A stretch of DNA of 64,000 nucleotides from Oryzias latipes (GCF_002234675.1 NC_019859.2:1936740-2000739), one strand, 5' to 3'; numbered from the stretch's first letter, positions 45,501-57,950 are shown. Notes: generated by a model not told the origin, from the sequence alone. A program made the numbers and translations.

Positions 45501-48500
45501 ATATTATTATTCCTATTGGACCCTAAACTACAATATCAGCTGTCTGACAACAGACCAGCCAGTTGCCCAAATGCCGGCATACATCAGAGAGCTCTGCGGC
45601 GGAGCTAGTAGTAGCCTAGCAGGAGCTATCGTATGACAAAGCAGCCTAGTTATCATAAATCTTTTGATATTTTTCTTATATTCATTGAGAAAGTAATAAA
45701 GTGATCATTTTTGTTTTTCATGTTCCTTTTTTGAACGAATGGGGGTCACAGAGACACGGAAGTTACAGCTGAAAGCGGCTTTTGCCGGCGTACAAAGAGC
45801 ATATCCGCGTGAATGACTTATGACGTGAATAATTATTGCGTTCGAACGGATTAATTATTGCGTTCGAACGACATAATTATTGCGTTCGCACGAGTTAATC
45901 ATTTCGAGGGAACGGAATAGTATCTTGTAGGAATGGAATAGTATTTCGTGCGAACGACATAATAACCTGTGGGAACAAGATATATTTTTATATCTTAATG
46001 TCAGGACACGGGTTCCGTACACATTAAATGAGCCCAGCAGCTATTTTTCATCTGCTGTCATTGGACAGATGTCAAAAATTGTCTCCCTCCAAAGCAAAAG
46101 ATATACAATAAAAATACAAATGTGAGGCAACCAATGAAAATACTGATCGATAAAAAATACATTGTAAAAAATAAAATCAATATAAAATACATAATTGCAT
46201 AGATTATATAAATCAGGAAGTACCAAATGTCGCAGCTCCTCTTAGGAAATGTAACATTGTTGCCCAAAGGAACAAACCTCCAATTATTATCATGTTAAAA
46301 AGTCTAAATTATACCAATGTTTTATCTGGTTTCTAAATCTTTTACCGTTATTTACTAAAAAAGACAATTTGGAAGGGAAAGATTCTTTTTTTAAATTAAT
46401 ATTTTCTCCAATTTTTGCATGCATAGGGACTTGTCTCTTTGATTGACAGGTGGGTGGAGCCAGCAGAGCTCCAAATATTTTTCCCACCTGATGGTCATTT
46501 TCTGCGCGTTGTTGAATTGGACAGATTTAACTCAGATCAAAACACTCACACAGTTTTTGGCTTCATTTTGTGTTGCAGAATTCAGTGGATGAGTTAAAAG
46601 TTCATCTGTCCAACATAAATAGTTTGTAATAAAAAGTAATGTCCATAGTTTGAGTTTATCTTTATGTTAACCCTCTCCCTTTGAATAAGGGGGTATATAT
46701 AAAAATATAAAACATTTGATGCATTCTTCTGGTTCAGGCCCAAGATGAGACAAATGTTTGACACCCTGATTTAACAGAATGTAGTTAGAATGAGACTGTT
46801 AGTGAACTTACACACAGCAGGAGAGTGGAAAGACTCGTGTCCTCTTACAGCACAGGAAACACTGTCTGCAGCGTAAAGGTAGGTTGAGTACTTTTGTTGT
46901 GATCCAGCCGTTATTATTTCACCATTTATGTACCACACGTAGGAAGAATGAGGAAGAACACAACTGCTGTGGCATGTTAGCTCAAACAATGCACATGGAT
47001 AACTCTGGCACTCCCTCTTTCTTTGACTCAGCACTTGGAGATCTGGAAAAATACAGAAAATCAGAAACAGTTAATATTAAACCCTAAATTCTGGATAACA
47101 TGACACACAAACCAAAATTCTGTTCCAAACAGAATTAAGAAAGGAAAAAAATAAAATAAAAGATCTTAGACTAAATGGATAACCCATGAGTAGAACCCAG
47201 GTTCCACATTTAACTCTGTTCTCTGACTCCTTTAAACGTTGCATCATCATCATGAACTCCAGCTTCATCCAGCTTCACTTTGACCACCTCTCCAGGTAGA
47301 AGTGGGAGAGGTGAGTTCAAGCGTTAGTTCAGCTGAACGAGGTCATGTGTGACAGATTTCACCAATCACCATGGAAACTGTTCCAACCTGCTGTTCCAGC
47401 ATTGACTGAGCTGGACTGCCCCTAGTGGCTGTTATTGGTATGGCGTCTCTTCAGATCTAAAGATGGGTCAGCCTGATTCAGAATTTGGTTTGGACTGTTC
47501 TCTCTGCAATATTGTTGGACTGAAGGTTATGTCTTCAAAAACTTCATAACAGCATGAATCTGGGTCATCACCAGGTTCTTCTGGACCAAGTTCAAGCAAA
47601 GCTTCTTTTCTCCATGAGAGAACTTTAGTTTTCATCCAAAGACCAGGAAGATTGTTTAACCACAGAAGTTTCTGGAAGTTTTCTTGGAACATTTGTGGTT
47701 AAAATGGAGAAAAAATTGATCCTGTGGTGTCTGACCAAGATTTCTCAACTCTTTCTGAATATTTAATGAAGGAATTGATGAGGATGATGATCATTTCCAA
47801 ATCCACCTTGTAGTTAGAATAAATGAAGAATAAATGTCTAATTATGATTAGTTTGTCAGTGAGTAAAAAAAAATGGCCTAAAGAAAATAGAATTTATTTG
47901 GAATACAATTACATTTTTGAAATTGAAGGATTACTGTCATTTTTTTATTGCAAACTTTGAAAATAATCAGGAAAGTTATTAGAGTAAGTCACCTTAAAGT
48001 TATGAGATCACATATAATTACATTTCTCATGTGCTGTGGTGCATTTCTGGATGAATACAACCAGAAATTGTTTGGAGGCGCTGACACAGAAAAAAAAATG
48101 TTTTCATTAATCAGTGAATCAGAGGCAAGACTGTCCATGCAGGAAACTGGGTTTGGTGGCAGAAAATTATGCATTTAATAAATAAACCTAAACAGGACAA
48201 AATCTGTGGAGACACAAAAAGCAGATGACCTGACAATGTAGAACCAAAACCAGACACTTCTACTCACTGCAGAGAATTTAAAGACAGCTGATGATTTGCA
48301 TGAACCTGGAGTGACTGATAGAGGACAGAATATGATCAAAAACACAACTGAAAAACTGAACTAAACTGCAGAATCCTCCCAGCAACAGATAACTTTAAAT
48401 ATTATAAATAATTTCAGCATTCTGGGGATGAAAGTTGTTGGAAATGTGTGTTTAAAATATTATCATCTGGATTCAACTTGATTTGTGTTGATTATGTCTG

Positions 48501-51417
48501 CAGCACATTTAGCCAAAATAAATAACCTTCAGTGTTTTAATGCTTCAATGTCTTCCAAGTCTGTGATAAAGTGAACAAGCTCATGTTGACAATAATTAGT
48601 TTACATAAAAAAATGACAATTGTATCATAATGGAGTAGTTATTAGTCGTTTCCTTAATTTTTATTTTATTTATGGAGTGAGTGTACCTGCAATAGTCGTG
48701 GACAAACCTCAACTTAATCTTTGTTTGCAAAGTTAAGCCATGAAAGACAGGTAACAAAAATCTGCTGCAGCAGGAGGCTGCATGAAATCTATCTGTGTGC
48801 AAGTTCATTTACAGAAACAAAAAATTATATAAAAAAAGGTAAAGTAATGTTTATGGCAAACTTTTCATTGAAACTCAAAAAACTGTTTACCTGTTACAGT
48901 CAGAGAGACTCCTGGTTTACCGGTGAAACTCCCATCAGGTTGGTTTGTCTCAAACCTGAACTTGTACTCAGCAAAGTCATTCAGTCTCAGACCACTGATC
49001 CTCAGTGAGCAGCTCTGTTCAGAACAGCGATATGTGACTCTGCCTGCATAGTCAGGATCTTCTCTCAGGTCCAGTGGGTTTTTGTCCTTCAGTTTAGCAT
49101 ACCAGAATTCTCTCTGAACAACAGTTTTCTTGTAACTTATCCTGGGTGGGTATGTGTAGGTGCAGGATATTTCCACTGTGGATCCTTTAAAGGCACAGAT
49201 GTGTTTGGAGGCGTATTCCACTCCCCATGTTTGACTATGAATCCCTGAAAAACATTAGAAACCAGAATCACTTTGAAGAAGAAAGAAAAACATTTCAAAC
49301 ATTTTAATTTAACTGCAGTTGATGCAACAAATGTTCTGACTGATTTATTGCTGATATACGATTCCAGTCAAATGTATGGAAACACTGGAGGGACTGTCTT
49401 TTTATTTGTCCTTGAAACTAAGGTTTTATGGTGTGATATGTATCAGTAATGTTTTTATCTTGTTTTTTTATTATTATCCTTTTAATTAATTAATTTTTTA
49501 TTAACTATGGTAACTTTTCCTATACTGCTTCTTAACGTCTGTATTCTGTGTTCTCCTTTATTATTTATGGGACTATGATCATGAAATAAATTATAGTGAG
49601 CAATGAGCACTGAGCAATCTGAGGGGGGGCGGGGGGTTGCCTCACAGCAAGAAGGCCCCTAGTTCAGAACACCCATGGGGGACCTTTCTGTGTGGAGTTT
49701 GCATGTTCTCCCCGTGCATGCGTGGGTTTTCTCCAGGTACCTCAGCTTCCTCCCACCGTCCAAAAACATGCTTTGTAGGTTAATTGGTTATTCTGAAGCA
49801 GGACTGGCCAACCTAAACCTACTCTAAGTTATCTGTAGGTGTGACTGTGAGTGTGCATGGGTGTGTGATTGTGGTCCTGCAACAGACTGGAGACCTGTCC
49901 AGGGTGGCCCCTGCCTTCACCCACAAGTGGCAGAGATAGGCTCCAGCAGCCCCGTGACCCCGAAAGGGACAAAACAGATTAGAAGATAAAAAATAAAAAA
50001 GAATATCTAAACCAACGGAATCATTGTCATCTGTTATTCTTTTAGTGTTTAAGTATAAAGTATTATTTTTTCAATACACCAAAACTTGTAAAACAAACAC
50101 CAAAATCTTAGCAGAAGTTTCCAGAAATGCTACAGCGTTGAGCGTTGTCATGGTTACAGCTCTGACCTTCTGTCACGCTTTGAGATGAATAAAGAGAGAG
50201 GGGAGAGATGGTAAAAGTTGAACAACTGTGGGTCAGAAAAAGTGAAGTAACCGCAGTTATTCAGTTGTTCATCATCAGTTTGTTACAGAGAATCCAGACA
50301 GAAAACTACAAACTAATGTGATGAACTGCTGAAGACCAACAAGATCCCAGTCTGATCAGAGCTTTTAGAGAAACACTTCTGCTCTGAAAAACTCCTCTTT
50401 TCTCTCTGTCTTTAAAGGTTTTTATGTTTCCTTAATACATTTATTAACTTTGAGTCTTTTACATATAATATACTACATATAATTGTTTATTTCAGCTTAC
50501 TGTAATAACAGAATGAAACGAAACAAGTATTTTTTTCTTCCATCTAATTTTAATCAACTCTCAATTTATTTGCTTACAAAATCACTTTTTTTTTAAAAAA
50601 AAATCAACTTTTTAATTTATTTTATTCAGAAGTTACTGAAATCTTTCACTAATAGACAGAAATAAAGATCCTTGTGTTTCTGTAGATTGTTGCAGATTTT
50701 TGTTTTGCAGAGTGAACTCACAAACTTCAGGACTACGGTGCATCCCATAATATCTCAGAGTACAAGAGATCCTGTCTGTGGAAGAAGTCCAGTTTCTGAA
50801 CGTAAATGTCTGACTGGTTTTAGACGGAATTGTTGATCTGGTTTCTTCTCTGCTTATGAAAACTGTTTATTGAAGCATTTTAGTCTCAAGCTCATCACTC
50901 AGAGTCAGAATGTGAGTTCTGAGGAGAAAATCACCAACTTTAGGATGAATGAACATTTGGTTATAATAGAAAGAATTGATCGTTTTGTATTTTCTGTTCA
51001 ACTTTAAATGAATTCTAAATCGGTTCAGTTTCTGCATAAAGCTTCAGCTCACAACCACATTTGACTCAAGGTTGTACACAAAAGACAGTTACAGTTTTAA
51101 CAATCCAATTATTCCAACATAATACAAAGTGTATTTTGGTAAAATCCTTAAGTAACAGATTAAAATGAAGCATTTAGTGAGTGTAGTGAGAAAATAGAAG
51201 ATGACAGTGTAGAGAAAAACACCCAAACCTGCAGCATCCATCCCTCCCTCCATCCATTCATCCATCCATCCATCCATCCATCCATCCATCCATCCATCCA
51301 TCCATCCATCCATCCCTCCATCCATCCATCCATCCATCCATCCCTCCATCCATCCATCCATCCATCCATCCATCCATCCATCCATCCATCCATCCATCCC
51401 TCCATCCATCCATCCAT

Positions 51418-51453
<36 letters not shown>

Positions 51454-51683
51454 CCATCCATCCATCCATCCATCCATCCATCCATCCCTCCATCCATCCA
51501 TCCATCCATCCATCCATCCATCCATCCATCCATCCATCCATCCATCCATCCATCCATCCATCCATTCATCCATATCTGCTTCCAGGTTTCTTTAGGTCTC
51601 AGCAGCATTAAGGTTGTTAGATTTTTACCTGCAAACCAGCAAAGAACAACAACAAATCCTCTCAGGGCTGCAGTCAGACTCAT
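36346..51683 (-). CDS. CD22-like/Siglec-type inhibitory receptor, gene 2
   Basis: Exons in transcription order: 51629-51683 signal peptide; 48891-49244 V-set; 46812-47042 C2; 42585-42873 second V-set (broken); 42298-42495 C2; 38269-38523, 37929-38183 and 37577-37840 C2; 37052-37133 transmembrane; 36909-36963 cytoplasmic; 36346-36564 ITIM tail. All ectodomain exons are phase 1-1. It is the fullest copy: three membrane-proximal C2 domains and three tyrosine motifs. Without the broken V-set exon the product is about 655 residues in frame. It is probably a leukocyte surface receptor signalling through SHP-type phosphatases (family inference). Confidence 0.83.
36909..36963 (-). CDS. Gene 2 juxtamembrane cytoplasmic exon
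   Basis: This 55-nt exon encodes [18 protein letters not shown] after a split arginine codon and ends in phase 0 at a gtaagaaa donor. Confidence 0.75.
37052..37133 (-). CDS. Gene 2 transmembrane exon
   Basis: This 82-nt exon encodes [17 protein letters not shown], then [10 protein letters not shown]. The helix and splice phases match gene 1. A lysine in the stalk (TAKTT) differs from gene 1 (AATTT). Confidence 0.82.
37577..37840 (-). CDS. Gene 2 membrane-proximal C2 domain 3
   Basis: This 264-nt exon is phase 1-1. It opens with [15 protein letters not shown], a 5' half not found in units 1 or 3. It continues [16 protein letters not shown] and [11 protein letters not shown], which are shared with the hybrid exons of both other genes. 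Confidence 0.85.
37929..38183 (-). CDS. Gene 2 membrane-proximal C2 domain 2 (whole only in gene 2)
   Basis: This 255-nt exon is phase 1-1, with donor gtaagttt. It reads [18 protein letters not shown], then [15 protein letters not shown] and [15 protein letters not shown]. Its 3' half and following intron have no counterpart in unit 1. This is the exon whose 5' half survives in the gene 1 hybrid. Confidence 0.85.
38269..38523 (-). CDS. Gene 2 membrane-proximal C2 domain 1
   Basis: This 255-nt exon is phase 1-1, with [19 protein letters not shown], then [18 protein letters not shown] and [12 protein letters not shown]. It is the clear counterpart of 11,883-12,137. Confidence 0.85.
38620..40444 (+). 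mobile_element. Rex1-like LINE with internal deletion, unit 2
   Basis: The element is inserted in the intron between C2 exons; unit 1 has the uninterrupted site. Endonuclease pieces come first ([35 protein letters not shown]). After a jump near 39,360, reverse transcriptase pieces follow ([24 protein letters not shown] and [15 protein letters not shown]). The middle of the protein is missing and there are stops and frame breaks, so it is inactive. It ends gggactaataaaggaat. The same element with the same deletion starts at 63,038. Confidence 0.78.
40445..42297. other. Gene 2 intron after the Rex1-like insertion
   Basis: This is intron homologous to 12,231-13,315 plus 16,711-17,705. The site tattatttttatgaattg near 41,520-41,537 is the empty target of the unit 1 LINE. 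No exon is seen. Confidence 0.6.
42298..42495 (-). CDS. Gene 2 second CHSSC-type C2 domain
   Basis: This 198-nt exon is phase 1-1 and identical in protein to the gene 1 exon across the domain, including LVCHSSCF. Just downstream, in the intron, similarity to unit 1 drops. Confidence 0.78.
42585..42873 (-). pseudogene. Gene 2 second V-set exon, broken by the same transposon junction
   Basis: The junction with the Harbinger-like end (42,873/42,874) is the same as in gene 1, so the insertion predates this duplication. Substitutions versus gene 1 include SYYQN for HYYQN and SSEIRF for SSENRF. The frame has stayed open, but the 5' exon edge and acceptor are missing. Confidence 0.7.
42874..43922 (+). 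mobile_element. Harbinger-like elements, nested, unit 2 copy
   Basis: This is a near-identical copy of 18,282-19,330, with the same doubled terminus and the same transposase remnant from 43,397 ([17 protein letters not shown]). It is shared by descent, not a separate insertion. Confidence 0.6.
44185..45252 (-). mobile_element. Rex1/CR1-like LINE fragment, unit 2 copy
   Basis: Duplicate of 19,593-20,660. It differs at a few bases (for example [13 protein letters not shown] versus [13 protein letters not shown]). Confidence 0.75.
45253..46811. other. Intron with uncharacterised insert, unit 2
   Basis: Near-identical to 20,661-22,219, including the tract that repeats the one left of the Rex1-like fragment. 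No exon is seen. Confidence 0.45.
45825..45976. repeat. Degenerate 22-bp tandem repeat, unit 2 copy
   Basis: Same array as at 21,233-21,384, with no change in copy number. Confidence 0.7.
46812..47042 (-). CDS. Gene 2 short C2 domain with CHSSC motif
   Basis: This 231-nt exon is phase 1-1, with [10 protein letters not shown] and the same strand pattern as gene 1. Replacements include CALFEL for CARFEL and EIITAG for EITTAG. Confidence 0.8.
47043..48890. other. Gene 2 intron between first V-set and first C2
   Basis: Near-identical to the gene 1 intron at 22,451-24,298. No exon or recognisable element is seen. Confidence 0.55.
48891..49244 (-). CDS. Gene 2 first V-set Ig domain (Siglec-type)
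   Basis: This 354-nt exon is phase 1-1. It differs from gene 1 at a few residues (CAFKGS for CAFEGS, EQSCSL for EQNCSL, FAEYKF for FAQYKF). The B- and E-strand cysteines, the extra cysteine of ICAF and the F-strand arginine of YKFRF are all kept. Confidence 0.85.
49620..49985. repeat. Common fish interspersed repeat, unit 2 copy
   Basis: Same element as at 25,025-25,390. The G tract is short and interrupted here (gagggggggcggggggttg), so the long run in unit 1 arose by slippage or is a sequencing artefact. Confidence 0.6.
51237..51572. repeat. (TCCA)n microsatellite, long allele, in gene 2 intron 1
   Basis: This is about 335 bp of TCCA units with scattered TCCC and TCCG variants, against about 150 bp in unit 1. 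It ends about 55 bp from the signal-peptide exon. The long [12 protein letters not shown] frames on the minus strand are products of the repeat. Confidence 0.92.
51629..51683 (-). CDS. Gene 2 exon 1: signal peptide
   Basis: The encoded peptide ([19 protein letters not shown]) and donor are identical to gene 1. The surrounding plus-strand sequence differs from unit 1 at one base (cagggctgc versus cagtgctgc), a silent change. Confidence 0.8.
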
Positions 51684-51802
51684 GGCGTCTCCTCTCTCTG
51701 GGTTCCTTTCTTCACAGAGTTCATGAGCTGCAGAAAGAGTTTCAGAGAAAGAGTGCTGCTTTCCATCCTGTAAATGGAGAGGAGGAGTTTGCAGAAGTTA
51801 CT

Positions 51803-51812
51803 CTTCCTCTTT
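51803..51812 (-). promoter_or_regulatory. Candidate PU.1/Ets site upstream of gene 2
   Basis: The same AAAGAGGAAG motif lies about 120 bp upstream of the gene 2 ATG. Its conservation between the two units reflects recent duplication and is not independent support. Confidence 0.3.
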
Positions 51813-52538
51813 CCACCATTAGCATGAACGGAAACAGAGGTGTAAATAAAGAAAACGAGGTGAAAGAACAAAATGATCTTGAATTCTCTTAAGAAGAAAA
51901 AGGAACCAACAGACTGTTGGATGTTGAAACTCATTTTAGACTAAAGATCAAGTTTGCATAGAATTTCCGTTTATTCATCAACTCTGCAGAGGAAGAGGAG
52001 TCAGAATGATCTGAAGAGAATCTTCATTTACTGCAGAAAACAGTAAACACCCAAGCATAACATTTGAGAACAAGACAGTGATGCATTCTGGGAAATATTT
52101 GAAACTGACAACTCACAATAAATGTGTGACGTACACATATATGAGACTGTCAGCAAAATAAAAACAAAATAAAAAGAATTACAATACAAACTTCAAAAAG
52201 TAATGAAAGTTTTCTGCACCATAAAATGTTAAATTATTATAAACTTTATTTACTTTGCTTTACGAATATTTTAACAAATGTAACTGCTCAATTTAATCTG
52301 GCTTTAACATGACTTTTGTGATTGTTTAATTCTTTAACTCATTATTTATTGATCAATTCATCTAATTTCCGGACTAAATATTTCTATTACTTATGTTTTA
52401 ATATAATACCCTTTTTATTGTTACTATATTCATGATATTTAAAGTTATGTTTTAATCATTTCATTTATTTTATTGTTATATCTTATTTTATTTTATTATC
52501 AGTATTGTTATCCTATTATTTTCTTTTATTTTATTTGA

Positions 52539-52917
52539 GGGCGGCAGTGGCTCAGGCGGTTGCGCGGGTTGTCCAATGATCGAACGGTCGGCGGTTCGAT
52601 CCCCGCTCCCCCCAGCCAACTGACGTGGTGTCCTTGGGCAAGACACTTCACCCTCCTTGCCTCCAGTGTGGCTCCACTGGTGTATGAATGCGTATGAATG
52701 TCCCGGTGATGGTCAGAGGGGCCGTAGGCGCGAACTGGCAGCCACGCCTCAGTCAGTCTGCCCCAGGGCAGCTGTGGCTACAAACGTAGCTCACCGTCAC
52801 CAAGCATGAATGAGGAGTGAATGAATAATGGACACACTGTAAGCGCTTTGAGCGTCTGGAAAAGCACAGATAAATCTAATCCATTATTAAAAAAAATCTA
52901 ATCCATTATTATTATTC
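52539..52917 (+). mobile_element. tRNA-derived SINE, unit 2 copy
   Basis: Duplicate of 27,764-28,142 with the same A- and B-box-like motifs. Single-base changes include ccactggtgtatgaatg versus ccattggtgtgtgaatg. Confidence 0.7.
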
Positions 52918-55849
52918 ATATTCTGATGTTGTTTCTCCAGTGTTTCCTCTTGGATCCATCGTTCTGGGGCACTACCAGCTCCGCCTGCAGGGGGTGCTGT
53001 TGCATTAGGCTGCCTGGGGTCCCTCTCTGTGGTCTAACAGCCTAGAGGGGCCCTGAGCTGCTCTGTGGCAATGACCGTCTGCTGTAAAGTGTAGCGTCGT
53101 GTGCCGCTCAGGTTCTGACGTCACTGAAGTCTGAGGTGAACAGACTCACAGTAGTCCAGCCTGACATGAAGGTAAAGTTCTGGCTTTGAGGTGAGAGCTA
53201 AAGCTCACATCTCAGTCAATTATGACTCCAAGATTTCTAACTTGATCTTTGGTTGATTTTAATGGACTCAAAGAAGACATTTAGTTCCTCATAAGACAGA
53301 AACATTATTTATGTTCAGCTTCAGCTATATGTGGATGAAGTCACTTCTGTAAAACAGGAACTGCATCTGTCATTCTGAAAGTTATTCAGTAAACCACATA
53401 TTCTGTATATAATTATAAAGAAAACATGAAAAAATAGACCTTCAGGTTAATACAAGTTTTTTTAAACAAGTATTTTCAGAGTAAAGCAGGAGTTTGCAGC
53501 ATTTCTAAATTTCTATGTTGCATTTTGTTCATGTGTGATCAGTGTTCTGGATTTTGCATTTGAATGCTCTGAGTGAGGAAGCTTACCAGTCAGCTGGTCT
53601 GTTTCTCTGTCAGGTCACTTTAAATGAAGCTGTACATCTGCATGTCTACATTGTGGACCGCTTCCATTCATGACTTAAGGAGGAGATCAAAGATGTAAAT
53701 GTAATCTGGAAGCAGAAAGTGTGATCATCATCAGCAGCTGGGATGGGCTGCTGTGGAGTCTCACCTCTGAGAGAGAAAACCTCTGCATGCTTCATGAGAA
53801 ACTCTCTTCTCAGACGCAGTTTTTCTGTTTCTCTCTTCAGAAAAACTTAAACTGAATCTGAGCTGAACCAGAAATTCTCAGGACAATAATGACACATTTT
53901 TCTGTTTTTAATGACCTAATACTGGTAATGATTCACTGTGGCGTCCCTGAAGGGATATGTCAATAGGAGAACAACAGAAGGAAGGGATGCTACAGGAAAA
54001 ATATTTATGAATTAAAGAAACGACTTATAGTCATTAAAAAAAGTTAGCCTAAACTAAAGAATGTGGTAAACTGTTAAGATGGAGGTACGTTTGGTCTGCC
54101 GCTTTTAAAGGAACACATTGGGGACAGACCGCTGACCTCATTTCCTTCCTTAAAAAGCAGGAACTGAAGGTTGGAAACTTAAGACTATTTGTAATAAAGA
54201 AAGACGTTCATGAAATAAGTCCATAATCTTTGGTGGTTTGGCTGATGACACCTTCTGTGTGTCGGTTTGCTCATGGGTGAAGGGAGTGTGTAACATAAGG
54301 TGACACCCTCACACACCTAAATGATTTCTAATGATTAACACAACTGGAGAAACCAAAGAACGACAGGCAGCTTCACAGCGTTTTTGTAATGAGAGCTGAA
54401 CAGACGCAGCATCTGGACTTCAGTTTGGCCTCTGAGACTCAAACATGGATGAGTTTGTGGTTGAAGTCCTGTTTCTGTGTTTAAATGCATAGAATGCAGT
54501 CGTGTGTTGAGAGATGCAGCACGTCACATACCTGAGAGGCTGTGAGTGACAGGTGTGTCTGTGGGAACCAATGAACAGAGAGGAAGCAGACTGTTGATGG
54601 AACATCAGGTTACAGTTGAAGTCCCATTGGCCGTCACAGACCTAGGGGTGAAATCTGTTCCTCAGATTCTGACCCCCCAGGAGCAGTGAGCTGCAGATCC
54701 ACTAGGGTTAGACCCCCCCAATCAAACCCCTTAATGCTGAGTGTCGAGCAGGGAGGGACTAGGTCCTATTTTTAGAATCTTTAGTATCTCTCTGCCAGGG
54801 ATTTGAACTCACAACCTTCCAGATTCAGGGCAGACACTGAGCTAATGTCCATTAACCACAGAGCAGCTTCAGAGGAGATTTTAAAGCTGAGAAAGGATGG
54901 AGAGCAGCAGATGACTGCATGTATCTCCAGTGTTTCTCATCATCTCCACATCTGCTGCAAACAAACATCCAGCAGTTCTTTCCTGCTTTTCAGCAGCTTT
55001 GTCTTCATGGAAAACTTTAAGAGGAACAATGTTGAGATAAAAACAAAGACATTCTCAGATAAAGTGTGTTACTATTTAGCAGTGAGAAACTTCCTCAAGA
55101 AAAAAATGTCTTTGGTAAATATGGAATAATTCTCTGCTGATCAAGTCTGCATCCCAGAGTCAAAGTATTGGTGCTCCAGCGCCACCTGCTGATCGCATAG
55201 AAAGAAATAAAGACATGACTGAAAATAAATCACTGGAACATTTACTGCTGTTCTGGCTCGAGCAAATATGACATGGAGGTTTTTTTTCCCTATGATATAA
55301 AATAAATATAAAAAGACAGAAATTCCAAAAATATAGCCCCCCCTTTCCTTCCATCCCCCTTTCTGTCCGTTGTTTTGGGGCAGGAATCCCCCCCAATGTG
55401 TGTGTTCTCATAAATATGGAGGGGTGGGGGGGGGTCAGGCTTTGCTGAAGTAGTTTTAGTAGTTTGATTACTGCTTTTGTATTTATGACCCACTTTATTA
55501 AAACAAGTTTTAAAGTCCGCTTTTAGCAATTTTAGGTTGTGACTTATATCATAGCAAACAACAGAACCAAATGTCAGAGTGAAACGATCAGGTAGGGCCT
55601 GTCCTGGGGGGTCCTGATCCATGGGTGGGTGGGGCCCGCCATGACACACATCAATGTCAGTCCTATTGGCTGCTAAATCTACGTTTTTGGCTTCACATGC
55701 ACGTCTAGCATGAGGTCAGGGGTTTTACTTTCCATGTTTAACCCACCTGAGACAATACACTCCTCGAGTTGTGTGAGACTGAGCATAAATACACAAAAGT
55801 TATTACACAATATCTGTGGAACTTAGATGTGATACATTATATATCAACC
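52918..55849. other. Spacer upstream of gene 2, no gene seen
   Basis: Counterpart of 28,143-31,079. The shared short frames change length between the copies (for example 54,420-54,605 versus 29,532-29,828), which argues against coding. Confidence 0.5.
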
Positions 55850-57430
55850 CTTTGTTTTCCTCTTATGCTATCTTCCACCGTTTTTCGGCACTTAACTCCT
55901 ACAATTTTTCACCTATTTTAACCATTCAACCATTAAAATGTTCAGCTCTTTCATCTCATTCCAGCTATAACATTTTGTCCTTCAAATCCTTGAACTTTTC
56001 CAGATATTCCCGGATTTTCCAATATTTTTGCTCCATTGGCCACACCTTTGCTTCTTTAAACAATTGTAACTTTAACATTCTTTTGGGTAGAGACACCGTT
56101 CAAACATTGAAATGTTCACAAGGTTTTGGACTTCAACATAAGGCTCAAAATTATTATGGGATGGCAACACCACCTACAGTTTGAAGGCCATTTTGTGCCA
56201 AAATGTGAGGCAATTTTAAACTTCTTCAAACTTTCACCTATTTTAACCCTTCTACTATTTCAATGTTCAACTCTTTCAGCTATGAATTTCGGTCCTTCAG
56301 ATCCTTGAACCTTTCAAGATATTCCAAGATTTTCCAGGATTTATGCTCCATTTAAATACAAGGATAATCCTTGAAAACCTTTGTTTCTTTTAACCATTGT
56401 AACTTCATCATGCTTTCAGCTAGAAACACCGTTCAAACATTTAAATGTTCACAAGGCTTTGGACTTCAACATAGGTTTTGAACTTATTATGGGATGGCAA
56501 CACTACCTACGGTTTGAAGGACATTTTGTGCCAAAATGTGAGGCAATTTTTAAACTTCTTCAAACTTTCACCTATTTTAACCCTTCTACTATTTCAATGT
56601 TCAACTCTTTCAGCTTATTCCTTTCAGCTATGAATTTTGTCCTTCATATCCTTGAAATTTTCAAGATATTCCAGGATTTTCCAAGATTTTTGCTTAATTG
56701 AAAAACATTGAGAATCCTTGAAAACCTTTGTTTCTTTCAACCATTATAACTTCAACATGCCTTTAGCTAGAGACACCATTCAAATGTTAAAATAATCACA
56801 AGGCTTTGGACTATAAAATAGGTTTAGAAATCATTATGGGATGTCGACACAACCTACTGTTTGGTGGCCATTTTTTGACCAAATCTGAAGCAAATATTGC
56901 AATAAACTTCATCCATGTCTGGAACTGAACATATTGACATTCACTGGATCTGGACATATAAGGAGTGTGGGCGTGGTCAGCAAACAAACTTCGTTGCTAA
57001 GGACGTCCAAATGTTTACTTTTTCCGATTTGTCTGAAACTGACGTCGTTTTGTTCGTCATCCCATGCCGACCCAAACATAAAATGGTTGCTATGGAGATC
57101 AAATTAATAGAAAAGCCGCCATTTTGAAAAAAGTGGATTTTCTATCAACTTAGAACATGCAGCTTTTACCAATATGATACTCTCAAACAATGTGTTTTTT
57201 TGAGTCAGTTGATGATGCTGATTCCAACGCTAGCACTTTTAGCCATTTTAGATATTCCAGGATTTTCCAGGACAGTTCATCCATTTTTTCAACAATTTCA
57301 GCTTTCGTGCTCAACTCCTTCTACAACGTTTGACCTATTTTAGACATTTTACTTTTACAATGTTCAGCTTTTTCCTCTTATTTCTGCTTTCATTCAGCAA
57401 TACAGCATTCAACCCTGCATTTTCTTCTGG
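55850..57430. repeat. Degenerate tandem repeat of about 335-350 bp, unit 2
   Basis: The landmarks cacaaggttttggact or cacaaggctttggact occur at 56,118, 56,450 and 56,798, one more than in unit 1. The added copy accounts for about 345 bp of the length difference between units. Confidence 0.65.
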
Positions 57431-57950
57431 AAATGCAGCTTCTTCTAGTTTATATTGTGATATAATTTTACATATAACAATAAACCATTGATCAATAAAT
57501 GACAGGTAAAGTTAAACTTTATTTCCAAGAGACTGTAGAATATAACTTATGTTACATTCAGCAGCTTTGCTCAGTCTGCCCTTTTCTCCTGTAGCTAAAT
57601 ATAAAAGGGAGCATTTTCCTAAAGAAAATTCTTAAGACACGATTGCGCATATCCTAAAGGAGATTAATTGCATTTACTTACGTACATTCAAACACACAGA
57701 CCGGTGGAAATTGGCCCTTGGCCGCTTCTAATGCACGCAGAAACAATCCACATTGCTCCATATTTGCCCGCACGTATTTTAAGCGCATCCAAGGATAAAA
57801 GTCGGCCACACATACTTTCTCCGGGTCTGTGAGGGCAGATTAAATTTATTAACTCCCTAATACATGCATATGGAAACTTGTAAAAGGCATAAGAAGACAG
57901 CAATCACGGTATAAATTCCCTAATTCAATTCAATATATTTTTTTATATAT

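Noticed and set aside
51089..51683. Open frames of repeated MDGW on the minus strand
   Set aside because: They are direct translations of the (TCCA)n microsatellite in all three frames, so they are not proteins.
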